A stretch of 64,000 nucleotides of DNA. Source: Paenibacillus sp. BIC5C1. GTDB taxonomy: Bacteria; Bacillota; Bacilli; Paenibacillales; Paenibacillaceae. The notes under the pieces were generated by a model. It made no database searches. It saw nothing but the letters and a program-made list of their open reading frames with translations, and had not been told where the DNA came from. Both the position numbers and the translations under genes were made by a program. The DNA is taken from assembly GCF_032399705.1 (NCBI RefSeq), contig NZ_CP135922.1, forward strand, positions 1,798,001-1,862,000. Reading direction: 5' to 3'. Shown here piece by piece: positions 51,014-60,003 of this stretch. The stretch's first letter is position 1. Each line of letters begins with the position of its first letter.

Positions 51014-52005
51014 ATAGAGCTTTGGTTACAGGAGCAACCGGATGTCTGGGCAGACATCTGGCGATACGGCTTGCGGAGCAAGGCTGGGAAGTTACGGGTA
51101 TGGGACGCCAGCCAAAGCACGGGGCACAGCTTGAGGCAGAAGGCATTCGATTTTATAACGGAGATATACGGGATCAGGCTGCGGTGAATGAGGTCTGTTC
51201 GGGTCAGGATGTTGTGTTTCACTGTGCAGCGTTATCGTCGCCATGGGGCAAATATCGGGATTTTTACAGCAGCAATGTGGAGGGGACACAGCATTTGGTG
51301 GACCGTAGTATGAAAGGTGGCGTACAGCGCTTCATTCACGTATCAACCCCGAGCATATATTTTAACTACAGTCCGCGATATGACATACATGAGAACGACC
51401 CCTTGCCATCCAAACCAGCTAATCATTATGCAGCCACCAAGCGGCTCGCAGAGCAGGTGGTTTTACAGGCTCATGCCAAGGGACTTCCATCGATCATGAT
51501 TCGTCCGAGAGCCATTTTTGGTCCGTATGACCAGACCCTTTTTCCCAGAATCGTAGCAGCAAATGCCAAATCGGGTGTACCTATGATCGGAGGCGGACAG
51601 GCACTCATTGACCTGACTTGTGTGGATAACGTGGTGGATGCGCTGTTGTTATGCAGGGATGCCAAGACAGAAGTGCTGGGTCGTGCCTACAATATTTCCA
51701 ATGGAGATCCGAGACCGTTTCAGGATTTGGTGAGCATGTTGTTTGGAAAGCTGGAGATGCCTTTACGCCGTCGAAATATTCCCTACGGAGCAGCATACGG
51801 AGCAGCCGCAGTGCTGGAACGTGTACATCGCTTGATTCCTGCGTTAGGTGAACCTCAATTGACGCGGTATACGGTTGGTTCGTTATCTATCCCGCAGACG
51901 CTGGATATTACGGATGCCCGTGAGAAGCTGGGGTATGTGCCTCGATTGTCCATTGATGAGGGGTTACAACAATTTGCAGACTGGTGGAGGGCTGAATCAT
52001 GCTGA
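51010..52005 (+). CDS. NAD-dependent epimerase / 3beta-HSD-like oxidoreductase
   Basis: 331-aa extended SDR. TGATGCLGRHLA at residues 6-17 binds NAD(P); catalytic Ser in HVSTPSIYF and the HYAATK Tyr-Lys pair. The STPS block and the C-terminal NPxx-like helices place it nearer to 3beta-hydroxysteroid dehydrogenase/OleD-like ketoreductases than to sugar epimerases, which would fit reduction of a beta-keto group made by the KAS III enzyme. Overlaps both neighbours (ATGA before, 7 nt after). Confidence 0.86.
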   Translation: MNRALVTGATGCLGRHLAIRLAEQGWEVTGMGRQPKHGAQLEAEGIRFYNGDIRDQAAVNEVCSGQDVVFHCAALSSPWGKYRDFYSSNVEGTQHLVDRSMKGGVQRFIHVSTPSIYFNYSPRYDIHENDPLPSKPANHYAATKRLAEQVVLQAHAKGLPSIMIRPRAIFGPYDQTLFPRIVAANAKSGVPMIGGGQALIDLTCVDNVVDALLLCRDAKTEVLGRAYNISNGDPRPFQDLVSMLFGKLEMPLRRRNIPYGAAYGAAAVLERVHRLIPALGEPQLTRYTVGSLSIPQTLDITDAREKLGYVPRLSIDEGLQQFADWWRAESC

Positions 52006-52859
52006 CAACAACTTCTGTAAAACTTCATCTGGGCGCAGCGGGTTACTGCACACATCCGGAGTTTCTGACGCTGCGTGGTGGAAGTGTGCGTTCGGTGGCC
52101 TTTCCAGCCGGCTTTGCGTGTATCATTCATCCTATACATGGTCCGATTCTGCTGGACACGGGATATAGCTCCCGTTTTTTCAAGGAAACCGCTCACTTGC
52201 CAAACGCGCTGTATCGTCATATTACACCTGTGGTATATCGTGAAGAAGACAGTGCGGTACATTTTCTGGCTAGTATAGGGCTGAAAGCTTCGGATATTCG
52301 GTACATCATCCTCTCACACTTTCATGGGGATCATATTGCAGGTGTGCGGGATTTTCCACAGGCGCAATTGATCTATCTGCCAAGAGCCTATGACGCTGTG
52401 CGTTCGCTTGGACCCATTGCGGCTGTAAAGGCAGGATTTCTGTCCGGGCTGCTGCCAGAGGACTTTGATGCGCGATCAATGCCTGTTACGAAGCAGCCGG
52501 AGCGATGGGTGAGAGCGGGTGAAGATTTTCCTTTTCCCGAGGTATACGATATTTTCGGTGATGGCAGTCTGCTGGGTGTTGACGTATCGGGTCATGCGGA
52601 AGGCATGATGGGAATTTTGCTCAGTACGGAGTTGCATGACTATTTTCTGTGTGCAGACGCAGTGTGGTCGAGTCGTGCTTTTCAGGAACAACGCAGACCT
52701 CATGTACTCGCTGGAATCATTATGTCGGATCGTCAGGCGTATCGAAGAAACTTTGACAGACTGGTTCAGTTGCATCAGCAGTTTCCGGCGATACGGATTG
52801 TGCCCAGTCATTGCCGTGAAGCGCTGAATGCTTGGGGTACAGAGGGTGAGGACATATGA
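51999..52859 (+). CDS. MBL-fold metallo-hydrolase
   Basis: 286 aa. Zinc site motif SHFHGDHIAG (HxHxDH) at about residue 107, then DVSGHAEGMMG (His), CADAVW (Asp) and VPSHC (His). It resembles the quorum-quenching lactonase / glyoxalase II-like group; it could be a thioesterase or lactonase that releases the product. No signal peptide. Tightly coupled by overlaps to the epimerase and CapK genes. Confidence 0.87.
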   Translation: MLTTTSVKLHLGAAGYCTHPEFLTLRGGSVRSVAFPAGFACIIHPIHGPILLDTGYSSRFFKETAHLPNALYRHITPVVYREEDSAVHFLASIGLKASDIRYIILSHFHGDHIAGVRDFPQAQLIYLPRAYDAVRSLGPIAAVKAGFLSGLLPEDFDARSMPVTKQPERWVRAGEDFPFPEVYDIFGDGSLLGVDVSGHAEGMMGILLSTELHDYFLCADAVWSSRAFQEQRRPHVLAGIIMSDRQAYRRNFDRLVQLHQQFPAIRIVPSHCREALNAWGTEGEDI

Positions 52860-54172
52860 GCAACACACTGCGTATTGTCTATCATTATGCACTTGCACGG
52901 GGATTGAGAAAATGGAAAACACGAGCGCAGCTTGAACGCTGGCAGGAACGCCAGATCATTCGGCAAGTGGAGCGGGTTCGTAAAAAGTCGCCTTTTTACC
53001 AGGAGTGGTGGGGTGATGTTGATGCATCCAACTGGAGAAGCTTTCCGCTAATTGACAAAACGATCATGATGCAGCATTTCGATCGGCTCAACACGGTGGG
53101 CATTTCCAAGGTCGAAGCGATGGCTCTCGCCGGGGAAAGCGAGGAAACGCGTGATTTCAAGCCATCCGTTCAGGGCGTGACGGTAGGCTTGTCCTCAGGC
53201 ACATCAGGTAACCGGGGGCTGTTTCTGGTGAGTGATCAGGAGCAGGATGCGTGGACAGGGACGGTGCTGGCGAAGCTCCTGCCTGGCGGACTGTGGAAAC
53301 CTGCCAAGATCGCCTTTTTCCTGCGGGCCAACAGTAATCTGTATGAATCGGTGCAGCGGGGTAAGTTGCAATTTCAATATTTTGATCTGCTGGAGCATGT
53401 CGATACCTTGGTTAAGCGTATGGAAACATACCGGCCCACTGTATGGGTAGCGCCGCCCTCCATGCTGAGAATGCTGGCTGACGCTTATACCTCAGGCATA
53501 TTGACCACTGTACCGGACAAAATTATTTCGGTTGCTGAAGTGCTGGACCCGCTGGATCGCAAGGTGCTGGAGAGTGTTTTTGAACAAACGATTCATCAGG
53601 TGTACCAGTGTACGGAAGGATTCCTTGGCGCAACCTGTCGCTTCGGTACGTTGCATTTAAATGAAGATGTCGTTCATATTGAAAAAGAGTTCATTGATCC
53701 CGCGACCCGGAGGTTCGTGCCTGTGATCACGGACTTCTCCAGAACCTCACAGCCGATTATCCGGTATCGGCTGAACGACATTTTGACCGAGGCAGCGGTT
53801 CCTTGTGCCTGTGGGTCTCTGTTCACTGCCATAGAGCGGATCGAAGGCCGCTGCGATGACATGCTTTATTTTCCACATCGACAAACGGGCGAAGCCATAA
53901 CTGTGTTCCCTGATTTTGTTACACGTGCGGTGATTGCAGCCTCTCCGTCTATTGAGCATTATCGGGTCGTACAGCGAGGTAACGGGGTGTTGGAAGTATC
54001 ACTTCGGTTTGGAGGAGGGGAAGGGATGCAGCTGGTGGAAGTTGGTGTGCAACGTGAGCTGATGAAGCTGGGAGAACGGCTGAAATGCACCGTACCCGAG
54101 ATTCGATTTGTTCCTTATACGTTTGAACCGGGAATAACGAAGCTGCGCCGAGTGGAGAGACAACACACTTGA
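52856..54172 (+). CDS. CapK/F390-synthetase-type adenylate-forming ligase
   Basis: 438 aa. ANL-type P-loop GLSSGTSGNRG (about residue 105-115), core motif YQCTEG, and YRLNDILTEAAVPCACGS (with a Cys pair), as in phenylacetate-CoA ligase/coenzyme F390 synthetase relatives. Such proteins activate a carboxylate as AMP ester for CoA or amine transfer. Helical N-terminus (RQVERVRKKSPFYQEWW) is standard for CapK. Start by ATGA overlap. Last gene of the overlapping five-gene set. Confidence 0.86.
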   Translation: MSNTLRIVYHYALARGLRKWKTRAQLERWQERQIIRQVERVRKKSPFYQEWWGDVDASNWRSFPLIDKTIMMQHFDRLNTVGISKVEAMALAGESEETRDFKPSVQGVTVGLSSGTSGNRGLFLVSDQEQDAWTGTVLAKLLPGGLWKPAKIAFFLRANSNLYESVQRGKLQFQYFDLLEHVDTLVKRMETYRPTVWVAPPSMLRMLADAYTSGILTTVPDKIISVAEVLDPLDRKVLESVFEQTIHQVYQCTEGFLGATCRFGTLHLNEDVVHIEKEFIDPATRRFVPVITDFSRTSQPIIRYRLNDILTEAAVPCACGSLFTAIERIEGRCDDMLYFPHRQTGEAITVFPDFVTRAVIAASPSIEHYRVVQRGNGVLEVSLRFGGGEGMQLVEVGVQRELMKLGERLKCTVPEIRFVPYTFEPGITKLRRVERQHT

Positions 54173-54250
54173 GTGAAGCGTTGAGATGTTAGTGATAACG
54201 AAGATAACCCACTAAATCTATTAAATCCACCGAGGGAAGAGGTGAAGCAG

Positions 54251-55171
54251 ATGACAGAACAGAAGATACAGACAGTGGACGATCCTATACAGGGCGAAAC
54301 AGGTTCAACCGTGGGGAAATCGAAAGAGTTCGACTCAAACGTCCCTATTGCGTTAATTACGGGTACCTCGAGTGGATTCGGCATGCTTACGGCGATTACG
54401 CTGGCTAAACAAGGATATCATGTTGTAGCAACGATGCGAGATTTGAGTCGGAATGCAGAATTGGCAAGGTTGGCGGAGCAGGCGGGCATTTCGGATCGGT
54501 TACAGTATATTCGCCTGGATGTAACGGATGCTGATTTAGTGCAGGAAGCTGTTCAGACGGTACTTCAAAACAATGGACGAATCGATATGCTGGTGAACAA
54601 TGCAGGATTTGCGCTTGGCGGATTTATTGAGGAAGTATCCATGGATGATTGGCGTAGGCAAATGGAAACGAATCTGTTTGGTTTGATTGCCGTTACGCGT
54701 GCTGTCCTGCCTGTCATGCGTGAGCAAAAGCAGGGATTGATCATCAACTTGTCCAGCGTCAGCGGATTGTCTGGTTTTCCGGGTTATGCGCCATATGCTG
54801 CATCCAAATTCGCCGTGGAAGGTTTCACGGAAAGTTTGCGTCATGAAATGTCTTCATTCGGCGTCCGGATTGTGCTGGTGGAGCCGGGTGCTTATCGCAC
54901 ACCCATCTGGAGTAAAGGTTTGGGTGAAATTCACAGGAGCGAACATTCTCCCTATAAAGATAAGCTGGATGCGGTTCTTCGTTATTCCCAGCATGCTGGA
55001 GAGACTGCACCAAACCCGCAGGAAGTGGCAGATCTGATTGCTCGCATTGCACGGATGCGTGCACCAAGGCTCCGTTATGCGCTGGGTAAAGGCTCGCGTC
55101 TGCTTATCATCGGCAAGCTGCTGCTTCCATGGAAATGGCTGGAGTGGATTATTTCACATGCATTGAAATAG
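54251..55171 (+). CDS. Short-chain dehydrogenase/reductase
   Basis: About 306 aa. Rossmann motif TGTSSGFG, NNAGFALGG, catalytic NLSSVSGLSG and PYAASKFAVEGF. An extra N-terminal stretch of about 30 polar residues and a hydrophobic C-terminal helix (LLIIGKLLLPWKWLEWII) suggest membrane association. ATG 54251 follows GAGGTGA by 7 nt; a GTG at 54242 is in frame. It lies 78 nt after the CapK gene and may belong to the same pathway as a second reductase; this is inferred from position only. Confidence 0.85.
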   Translation: MTEQKIQTVDDPIQGETGSTVGKSKEFDSNVPIALITGTSSGFGMLTAITLAKQGYHVVATMRDLSRNAELARLAEQAGISDRLQYIRLDVTDADLVQEAVQTVLQNNGRIDMLVNNAGFALGGFIEEVSMDDWRRQMETNLFGLIAVTRAVLPVMREQKQGLIINLSSVSGLSGFPGYAPYAASKFAVEGFTESLRHEMSSFGVRIVLVEPGAYRTPIWSKGLGEIHRSEHSPYKDKLDAVLRYSQHAGETAPNPQEVADLIARIARMRAPRLRYALGKGSRLLIIGKLLLPWKWLEWIISHALK

Positions 55172-55259
55172 GGCAACAGTAAACTACCGGAACGTGATTG
55201 GGTGAAGGAAGCCATGGAGCGGGATGCGTCGAAATAAAAAAATAATGGAGGGCTTTTAT

Positions 55260-55841
55260 ATGAAAATCGCTTTTGTTTTGTTTGATGGTTTGACTTTCCT
55301 TGATTTTGCAGGATTTTATGATGTGATCAATCGGTTGAATTTCTTTGAACAAACCAAAGGCACGACGTGGGAAACATGTGCGATGACAGATCAGGTTACG
55401 GACGAATCAGGCCTAACGTTGAAAGTGGACCGGGTGAAGCCTAATTTGGCGGAATATGATCTCGTTTTTGTGCCTGGTGGTATGGGAACACGTAAGCTTC
55501 GATTCGATGAGGCTTTTGTGGGTTGGCTGAGACAGGCCGAGAATGTTCCACTAAAGGTATCCGTGTGCACAGGCTCTCTGCTGATGGGGGCAGCGGGGTT
55601 TTTAACAGGTAAAAAAGCAACGACGCATCCCAATGTCTATGAACTGCTTGAGCCATATGTTGCCGAGGTGATTCAAACCCGGATTGTGAAAGACGGAAAT
55701 GTGATTACAGCTGGTGGGGTAGCGACGTCCATTGATCTTGGGGTCTATGTCGTAGGTTTGCTTGCAGGCCAGGAAGCTGCAGATAATGTGAAGCTCCAGA
55801 TCGATTATCCTTATGACTTGCAGGGAGTGGTGGAAGCATGA
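55260..55841 (+). CDS. DJ-1/PfpI-family protein
   Basis: About 193 aa, class I glutamine amidotransferase-like fold. Nucleophile elbow Cys in KVSVCTGSLLMGAAG (Cys about 101) and Glu/Asp in the start motif AFVLFDGLTFLDFAGFYDV. Family members are proteases, glyoxalases, isonitrile hydratases or regulators; LFDGLTFLDFAG resembles isonitrile hydratase/ThiJ types. ATG 55260 with GGAGGGC is preferred to the in-frame ATG at 55224. Its stop overlaps the next GNAT start. Confidence 0.83.
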   Translation: MKIAFVLFDGLTFLDFAGFYDVINRLNFFEQTKGTTWETCAMTDQVTDESGLTLKVDRVKPNLAEYDLVFVPGGMGTRKLRFDEAFVGWLRQAENVPLKVSVCTGSLLMGAAGFLTGKKATTHPNVYELLEPYVAEVIQTRIVKDGNVITAGGVATSIDLGVYVVGLLAGQEAADNVKLQIDYPYDLQGVVEA

Positions 55842-56419
55842 ATGAAGGTCGGAAGGAGAACGTGTTCATCCTTCGCAATATACGCAGAGATGAGGCAGAG
55901 CAGTATTGGCCTTTGCGGCTGGAAGCGCTGAAAAATCATCCGGAAGCCTTCGGGGCTTCATTTGAAATGTCGATTCAGCTTCCCATGAGTGAAGTGCAGG
56001 AACGCATACATACCGAACCCGATGATTACATTCTGGGTGCATATACAGAAGAAGGCATTCTCACAGGAACGATGGGGTTCAAAAGAGAACATGGACTAAA
56101 GCTGAGGCACAAAGGTTACATCTGGGGAGTCTATGTTTCACCGTCTTATCGTGGATGTGGACTTGCTTCCCGATTGCTCCGCGAAGTGTTGGATCGGGGC
56201 AGGGAATTGGAAGGCATAGAGCAAATCAATCTCAGTGTGGTTACCACAAACGAGTCAGCAAGGCGATTGTATGAGCAGTATGGATTTGAAACCTATGGCA
56301 TTGAGCGTAATGCGCTGGTCGTTCAGGGAAAAGGCTACGATGAAGCGCATATGACTTACTTTTATACTGATTTTTTGAATGAGAGCGTTGTGGATGTTGA
56401 TAAAGGTGGTGACTTATGA
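55838..56419 (+). CDS. GNAT family N-acetyltransferase
   Basis: 193 aa. Motif A YIWGVYVSPSYRGCGLASRLLREVLDRG and terminal TTNESARRLYEQYGFETYGIER. The N-terminus LRNIRRDEAEQYWPLRLEALKNHPEAFGASFE is typical of a broad Bacillales GNAT group. Overlaps the DJ-1 gene at its start and the kinase-like gene at its end (ATGA both), so the three form one operon. Confidence 0.85.
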   Translation: MNEGRKENVFILRNIRRDEAEQYWPLRLEALKNHPEAFGASFEMSIQLPMSEVQERIHTEPDDYILGAYTEEGILTGTMGFKREHGLKLRHKGYIWGVYVSPSYRGCGLASRLLREVLDRGRELEGIEQINLSVVTTNESARRLYEQYGFETYGIERNALVVQGKGYDEAHMTYFYTDFLNESVVDVDKGGDL

Positions 56420-57300
56420 CGGACACGGTTCAGCTTGAACTTGACGGCATTTCTTTTGAGTTAAAAGAACCTCATTCATTCGAGTGGATCGCGCGCCTGG
56501 GTACTGTATTCCGTGTGTTTGATCAGCAGGATTCCGGCAATTTGTCCTTTGGTGTTCTGGGTCAGGACGGAAAGCGGAAATTCGTGAAATATGCTGGAGC
56601 ACGCACGATACATGCGAACAGTTTAAGTGCACCTGACGAAGCGATTCATTATTTGAAATCATCCGTTTCCATATACGAAGATTTGGCACATGACACATTG
56701 ATTCATTTAAAAGACCATTTTGCAACGGAACATGGCTACGCTTGTGTATTCGATTGGGTGGAGGGAGAATGTCTGCATGCCCATTGGGATTTTCCACCAC
56801 CAGCCAAGTATGAGGACCCTCGTTCCCCTTATTATCGATTCAGACAGCTTCCGGTAAAGATGCGCATTCAGGCGATGGAGCGTATTTTGGATTTTCACAT
56901 CGAAGTGCAGCGGAGAGGGTATGTGGCTATTGATTTTTACGATGGCAGTCTGATCTATGATTTTGACAAACAAACGATGAAAATATGCGATATTGATTTG
57001 TATCGAAAGGGCTCTTTCACGAATACGATGGGACGGATGTGGGGATCATCCCGGTTTATGTCTCCTGAGGAATTTGAGTTGGGTGCGCCAATTGATGGAG
57101 TCACGAATGTGTTCAACATGGGAGCGATGGCTTTCTCGCTGCTGGGTGGAGAGTTGGATCGTTCATATGCCAGATGGGATGCGGGAGAAGCGTTGTACCA
57201 GGTGGTTATTCGAGCAGTAGACCCTGAGCGGGAGAGTCGCTATGCTTCAGTTGCTGATTTGGGAGATGCATGGAAAAAAGCCGTGCTGCAGGATAAATAA
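56416..57300 (+). CDS. Protein-kinase-like protein
   Basis: 294 aa. Kinase-fold landmarks can be followed: Lys near residue 58 (KFVKYAGA), hinge VFDWVEGE, catalytic loop AIDFYDGS with Asp at about 176, Mg-binding DID in KICDIDLYRKG, and SPEEF. In the catalytic loop the usual HRDxKxxN asparagine is replaced by Ser, and the glycine-rich loop is not canonical. It may phosphorylate a small molecule or protein, or be a pseudokinase. Last gene of the DJ-1/GNAT/kinase operon. Confidence 0.7.
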   Translation: MTDTVQLELDGISFELKEPHSFEWIARLGTVFRVFDQQDSGNLSFGVLGQDGKRKFVKYAGARTIHANSLSAPDEAIHYLKSSVSIYEDLAHDTLIHLKDHFATEHGYACVFDWVEGECLHAHWDFPPPAKYEDPRSPYYRFRQLPVKMRIQAMERILDFHIEVQRRGYVAIDFYDGSLIYDFDKQTMKICDIDLYRKGSFTNTMGRMWGSSRFMSPEEFELGAPIDGVTNVFNMGAMAFSLLGGELDRSYARWDAGEALYQVVIRAVDPERESRYASVADLGDAWKKAVLQDK

Positions 57301-57427
57301 GCGATATTGTATCATTGTCTGGATCTTAAAATCCTCTCGTATATTTACACATACGCAATTGTGCACATTGGATTCGTATCTGCACGAAATATACCGTATA
57401 ATGGAAATTAATGAGGGGGTATAGCCA

Positions 57428-57532
57428 ATGTGGAAGTATACGATGTCAGGATCAATAACTGTTTTTCCAAAGCAGCATGACACTCGAAAAAGAAGTGTAG
57501 GCGAACCATTATTACAGAGGTTCATACCGTAG
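57428..57532 (+). CDS. Possible small ORF (34 aa)
   Basis: ATG at 57428 preceded by GAGGGGG with 9-nt spacing and by TATAAT at 57397-57402; stop TAG at 57530-57532, just before the GNAT start at 57535. The peptide is short and basic (MWKYTMSGSITVFPK...LLQRFIP). Good initiation signals and the position suggest a leader peptide or small protein, but no homology is recognised. Confidence 0.35.
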   Translation: MWKYTMSGSITVFPKQHDTRKRSVGEPLLQRFIP

Positions 57533-57534
57533 TT

Positions 57535-58230
57535 ATGGATCCCAATTCAAACCTTTCACCCATGGATATGATGAAAATTCAGGCAAATACATTGTATACG
57601 ATGGACAATCAGAAGCGTCTGTTAAGTATTAACGAACCGGATGGTGGTCAGGCTCCAGCCTTATTTATTGGAATAACTTCTGTTGGGCAATGTTCCTACT
57701 ATCATGAGCTGTTGCCGTTCACTCTGATTGAGGAACTAGGCTGTGATGCTGATCTTTCGCTCGATATTGCGAAGTTGATTCGGAGAGTGGAGACGTTTAA
57801 GCCAGTGAAGAGTGTATGGATGGGCCCGGCTTATGCATTTCCCGAGAAGTGCGGCGAATGGCATCCAAATGTTCAGCTTATAGAGAGTCATCGTTCTTTT
57901 TTGCTGGAAGAGCATTTTCCTGATTTAATAGAGCGTGTGCATGAAAAAATGCCCGTTGCCGCTTATGTTATTGAGGAATCGGCTATCGCTGTATGTTGTT
58001 CAGCCCGTATATCCAAACAGGGTGCTGAGGCGAGTCTGTATACATCGCCTAATTTCAGAGGACAGGGTTATGCAGCAGAGGCTGTAAAGTGCTGGCAGTA
58101 TCATGTTAAAGAGAGCGGGCGCATTCCAATCTATAGTACATCATGGGATAATATAGCTTCGCAGACTGTTGCCCGAAAGCTGGGACTGATCCAGTTTGGT
58201 GTGGATCTCAGTATCACGACCACATCATAA
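57535..58230 (+). CDS. GNAT family acetyltransferase with N-terminal extension
   Basis: 231 aa. The C-terminal half holds the GNAT fold (ISKQGAEASLYTSPNFRGQGYAAEAVKCWQYHV, RGQGYA acetyl-CoA loop; final NIASQTVARKLGLIQFG). The N-terminal 120 aa (ALFIGITSVGQCSYYHELLPFTLIEEL) form a family-specific domain. The ribosome site is weak (GAGG 16 nt upstream), so translation may be coupled to the small ORF that ends 2 nt before. Confidence 0.75.
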   Translation: MDPNSNLSPMDMMKIQANTLYTMDNQKRLLSINEPDGGQAPALFIGITSVGQCSYYHELLPFTLIEELGCDADLSLDIAKLIRRVETFKPVKSVWMGPAYAFPEKCGEWHPNVQLIESHRSFLLEEHFPDLIERVHEKMPVAAYVIEESAIAVCCSARISKQGAEASLYTSPNFRGQGYAAEAVKCWQYHVKESGRIPIYSTSWDNIASQTVARKLGLIQFGVDLSITTTS

Positions 58231-58511
58231 AAGGATGATTTTAACCATATTAAATCAAGGGTGTCAATTCGCTGCGTTGAAATCCGGAATGTAAAGTTGG
58301 GTTGCAGCAGTGATTAGGACTTTTGTACAAAAGGACTTGTAATATGTCATTGTAGCGCATATCCATATCTATCGGGATGAGTATAATTATGATCATAGAT
58401 TTGTCGTAGTGATTCAGACCGAGGCTGGCTGCATTGGTCTAACTCAACTGGATGAGCATACAGCAGGAAGAAAAATGGGAGATGATTCTGGAACAGGACA
58501 GGAGTGATTCC

Positions 58512-58898
58512 ATGATTCGCAAACGGATTGCAAGCGGCACGGTGATGCTGTCTGCGGTGTGGATGTTGGTAGCATGCTCGAATCAGGCGGAAATTCATGA
58601 CGTGAGCTGGAAGATTGATAGCAATCTTCAGCAAATCGTGAATGAAACTGAGATTCTGACCAGAAGTAATCCAGGTGACTATATTGCTGCTAATACAGAG
58701 GCGTATGCTCAGATTCTGGATACGGGTGAAGAGGGACTGAACGTCCTGATTCAGCATCTGGATTCCAGTGCAGATAATGGCCTTAAGGAATGGCTTATGG
58801 CTCAGGCAAGTACGGAGCTGCTCGGAGAGCGTAATCCGGTGGAACACTGGCAAAGTGGAAAAGACTGGCTCAGGCAGTATAAAATAAAGGTAGAATAA
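58512..58898 (+). CDS. Putative lipoprotein
   Basis: About 128 aa. Signal peptide with lipobox (MIRKRIASGTVMLSAVWMLVAC; Cys22), then a hydrophilic helical mature part (IDSNLQQIVNETEILTRSN..., EEGLNVLIQHLDSSADNGLKEWLMAQASTELLG). ATG 58512 with CAGGAG 8 nt upstream is chosen over 58452, which would bury the signal peptide. Family not recognised; HEAT-like helices possible. Confidence 0.7.
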   Translation: MIRKRIASGTVMLSAVWMLVACSNQAEIHDVSWKIDSNLQQIVNETEILTRSNPGDYIAANTEAYAQILDTGEEGLNVLIQHLDSSADNGLKEWLMAQASTELLGERNPVEHWQSGKDWLRQYKIKVE

Positions 58899-58950
58899 TG
58901 GCTCATCATCATTAGTGCATGACTTACAGCGAAGGTTGTGGAGGGAACTG

Positions 58951-59073
58951 AATCGATTCTGAAGAAGCGGTAGCATTCGCCTTTGTCTCCGAATTTGCAC
59001 ATTTATAAAATATATCAAGACAATTTGGAGACAACAGCGATCGAAAGAACGATCCGTAACCGAAACGATCACC
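58951..59073 (+). repeat. Dispersed structured element, full copy E
   Basis: Lead CGATTCTGAAGAAGCG, left arm TCGCCTTTGTCTCCGAATTT (58977-58996), right arm AATTTGGAGACAACAGCGA (59022-59040), then GATCGAAAGAACGATCC...CGATC. Both arms differ from copies B and C at three positions each and every change is compensated in the partner. It lies in the leader of murI. Confidence 0.85.
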
Positions 59074-59194
59074 GCAGGTCGTCAAACGTTAACGTCTGTG
59101 ATGACCCAGAATAACATAACTCACCTCCCAGTCATCATGAGCAGGAATGAGAGGTTCCAGGAACCTGAAAGAATACGTTATAGAGGTGAAACCC

Positions 59195-59971
59195 TTGAAG
59201 AAGAAAATTGCATTTTTTGACTCGGGAATCGGTGGTTTAACCGTCTTGCATAAGGCCTTGCGTCACTTCCCTGAAGAAGCGTTTCTGTATTATGCTGATA
59301 CACTGCATGTTCCTTATGGGACCAAGTCAGCCGATGAGGTTAGAGGACATATCTTCAATTGTGTGGAGGCTATTTTTCAGGAAAATGTGCAAGCGATTGT
59401 GATTGCCTGCAACACAGCGACCAGTCTGACCGTGAAGGATTTGCGTGCCAAGTATGATATTCCCGTTATCGGAATGGAGCCTGCTGTGAAACCCGCTGTG
59501 GAAATGAATCGAAGAAGCGGCAAAAGAGTGCTTGTATTTGCTACAGCCCTGACCTTGAGCCAAACGAAATATCATGAATTGGTATCCCGAGTGGATGACC
59601 ATCACAGTGTCGATTCTATTCCATTGCCTGAACTTGTGGAGTGGTGTGAGCAGTTGGACTTTGATCCACATAAGATTGCGGCGTATTTCCGCCTCAAACT
59701 GGCTGATCTTGATCTGGATTTATACGGTACAGTTGTACTTGGCTGCACGCATTATCCGTTCTACACATCCATTCTTCGTACGGTTCTGCCTGATCATATT
59801 CAGATTATTGATGGCAGTGCGGGAACGGTTAAACGCTTGAAGCAGCTTCTTGGGTTAGCAGACCAAAAGGGCGTGTGGACAGAGGATAAAGTTACTTTTC
59901 TTAGTTCATCTGGTCGTTCGGAAGACCAGGAGAATATGCGAATTGCACTTAAATATCTGGAGAAGCATTGA
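59195..59971 (+). CDS. murI: Glutamate racemase
   Basis: About 258 aa. Interconverts L- and D-glutamate for peptidoglycan. Active-site cysteines in VIACNTATSL (about 72) and VLGCTHYPF (about 184), with the N-terminal IAFFDSGIGGLTVL (Asp9, Ser10). TTG 59195 is 5-7 nt after GAGGTGA and gives the family-typical start KKKIAFFDSG; the in-frame ATG at 59147 would add 16 residues. Element copy E occupies its leader, so regulation of cell-wall synthesis through that element is conceivable. Confidence 0.93.
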   Translation: MKKKIAFFDSGIGGLTVLHKALRHFPEEAFLYYADTLHVPYGTKSADEVRGHIFNCVEAIFQENVQAIVIACNTATSLTVKDLRAKYDIPVIGMEPAVKPAVEMNRRSGKRVLVFATALTLSQTKYHELVSRVDDHHSVDSIPLPELVEWCEQLDFDPHKIAAYFRLKLADLDLDLYGTVVLGCTHYPFYTSILRTVLPDHIQIIDGSAGTVKRLKQLLGLADQKGVWTEDKVTFLSSSGRSEDQENMRIALKYLEKH

Positions 59972-60003
59972 ATGAAAGTTGAATCAACAGGAGGTGAGGG
60001 GCG

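Noticed and set aside
58343..58507. A 54-codon stop-free stretch (+) with a plausible peptide before the lipoprotein gene
   Set aside because: No start codon with a ribosome site in frame and no recognised homology; it may be a relic, but evidence is too thin.
58347..59072. A 241-aa open frame on the minus strand
   Set aside because: It is antisense to the lipoprotein gene and runs through element copy E; no ribosome site and no recognisable family.
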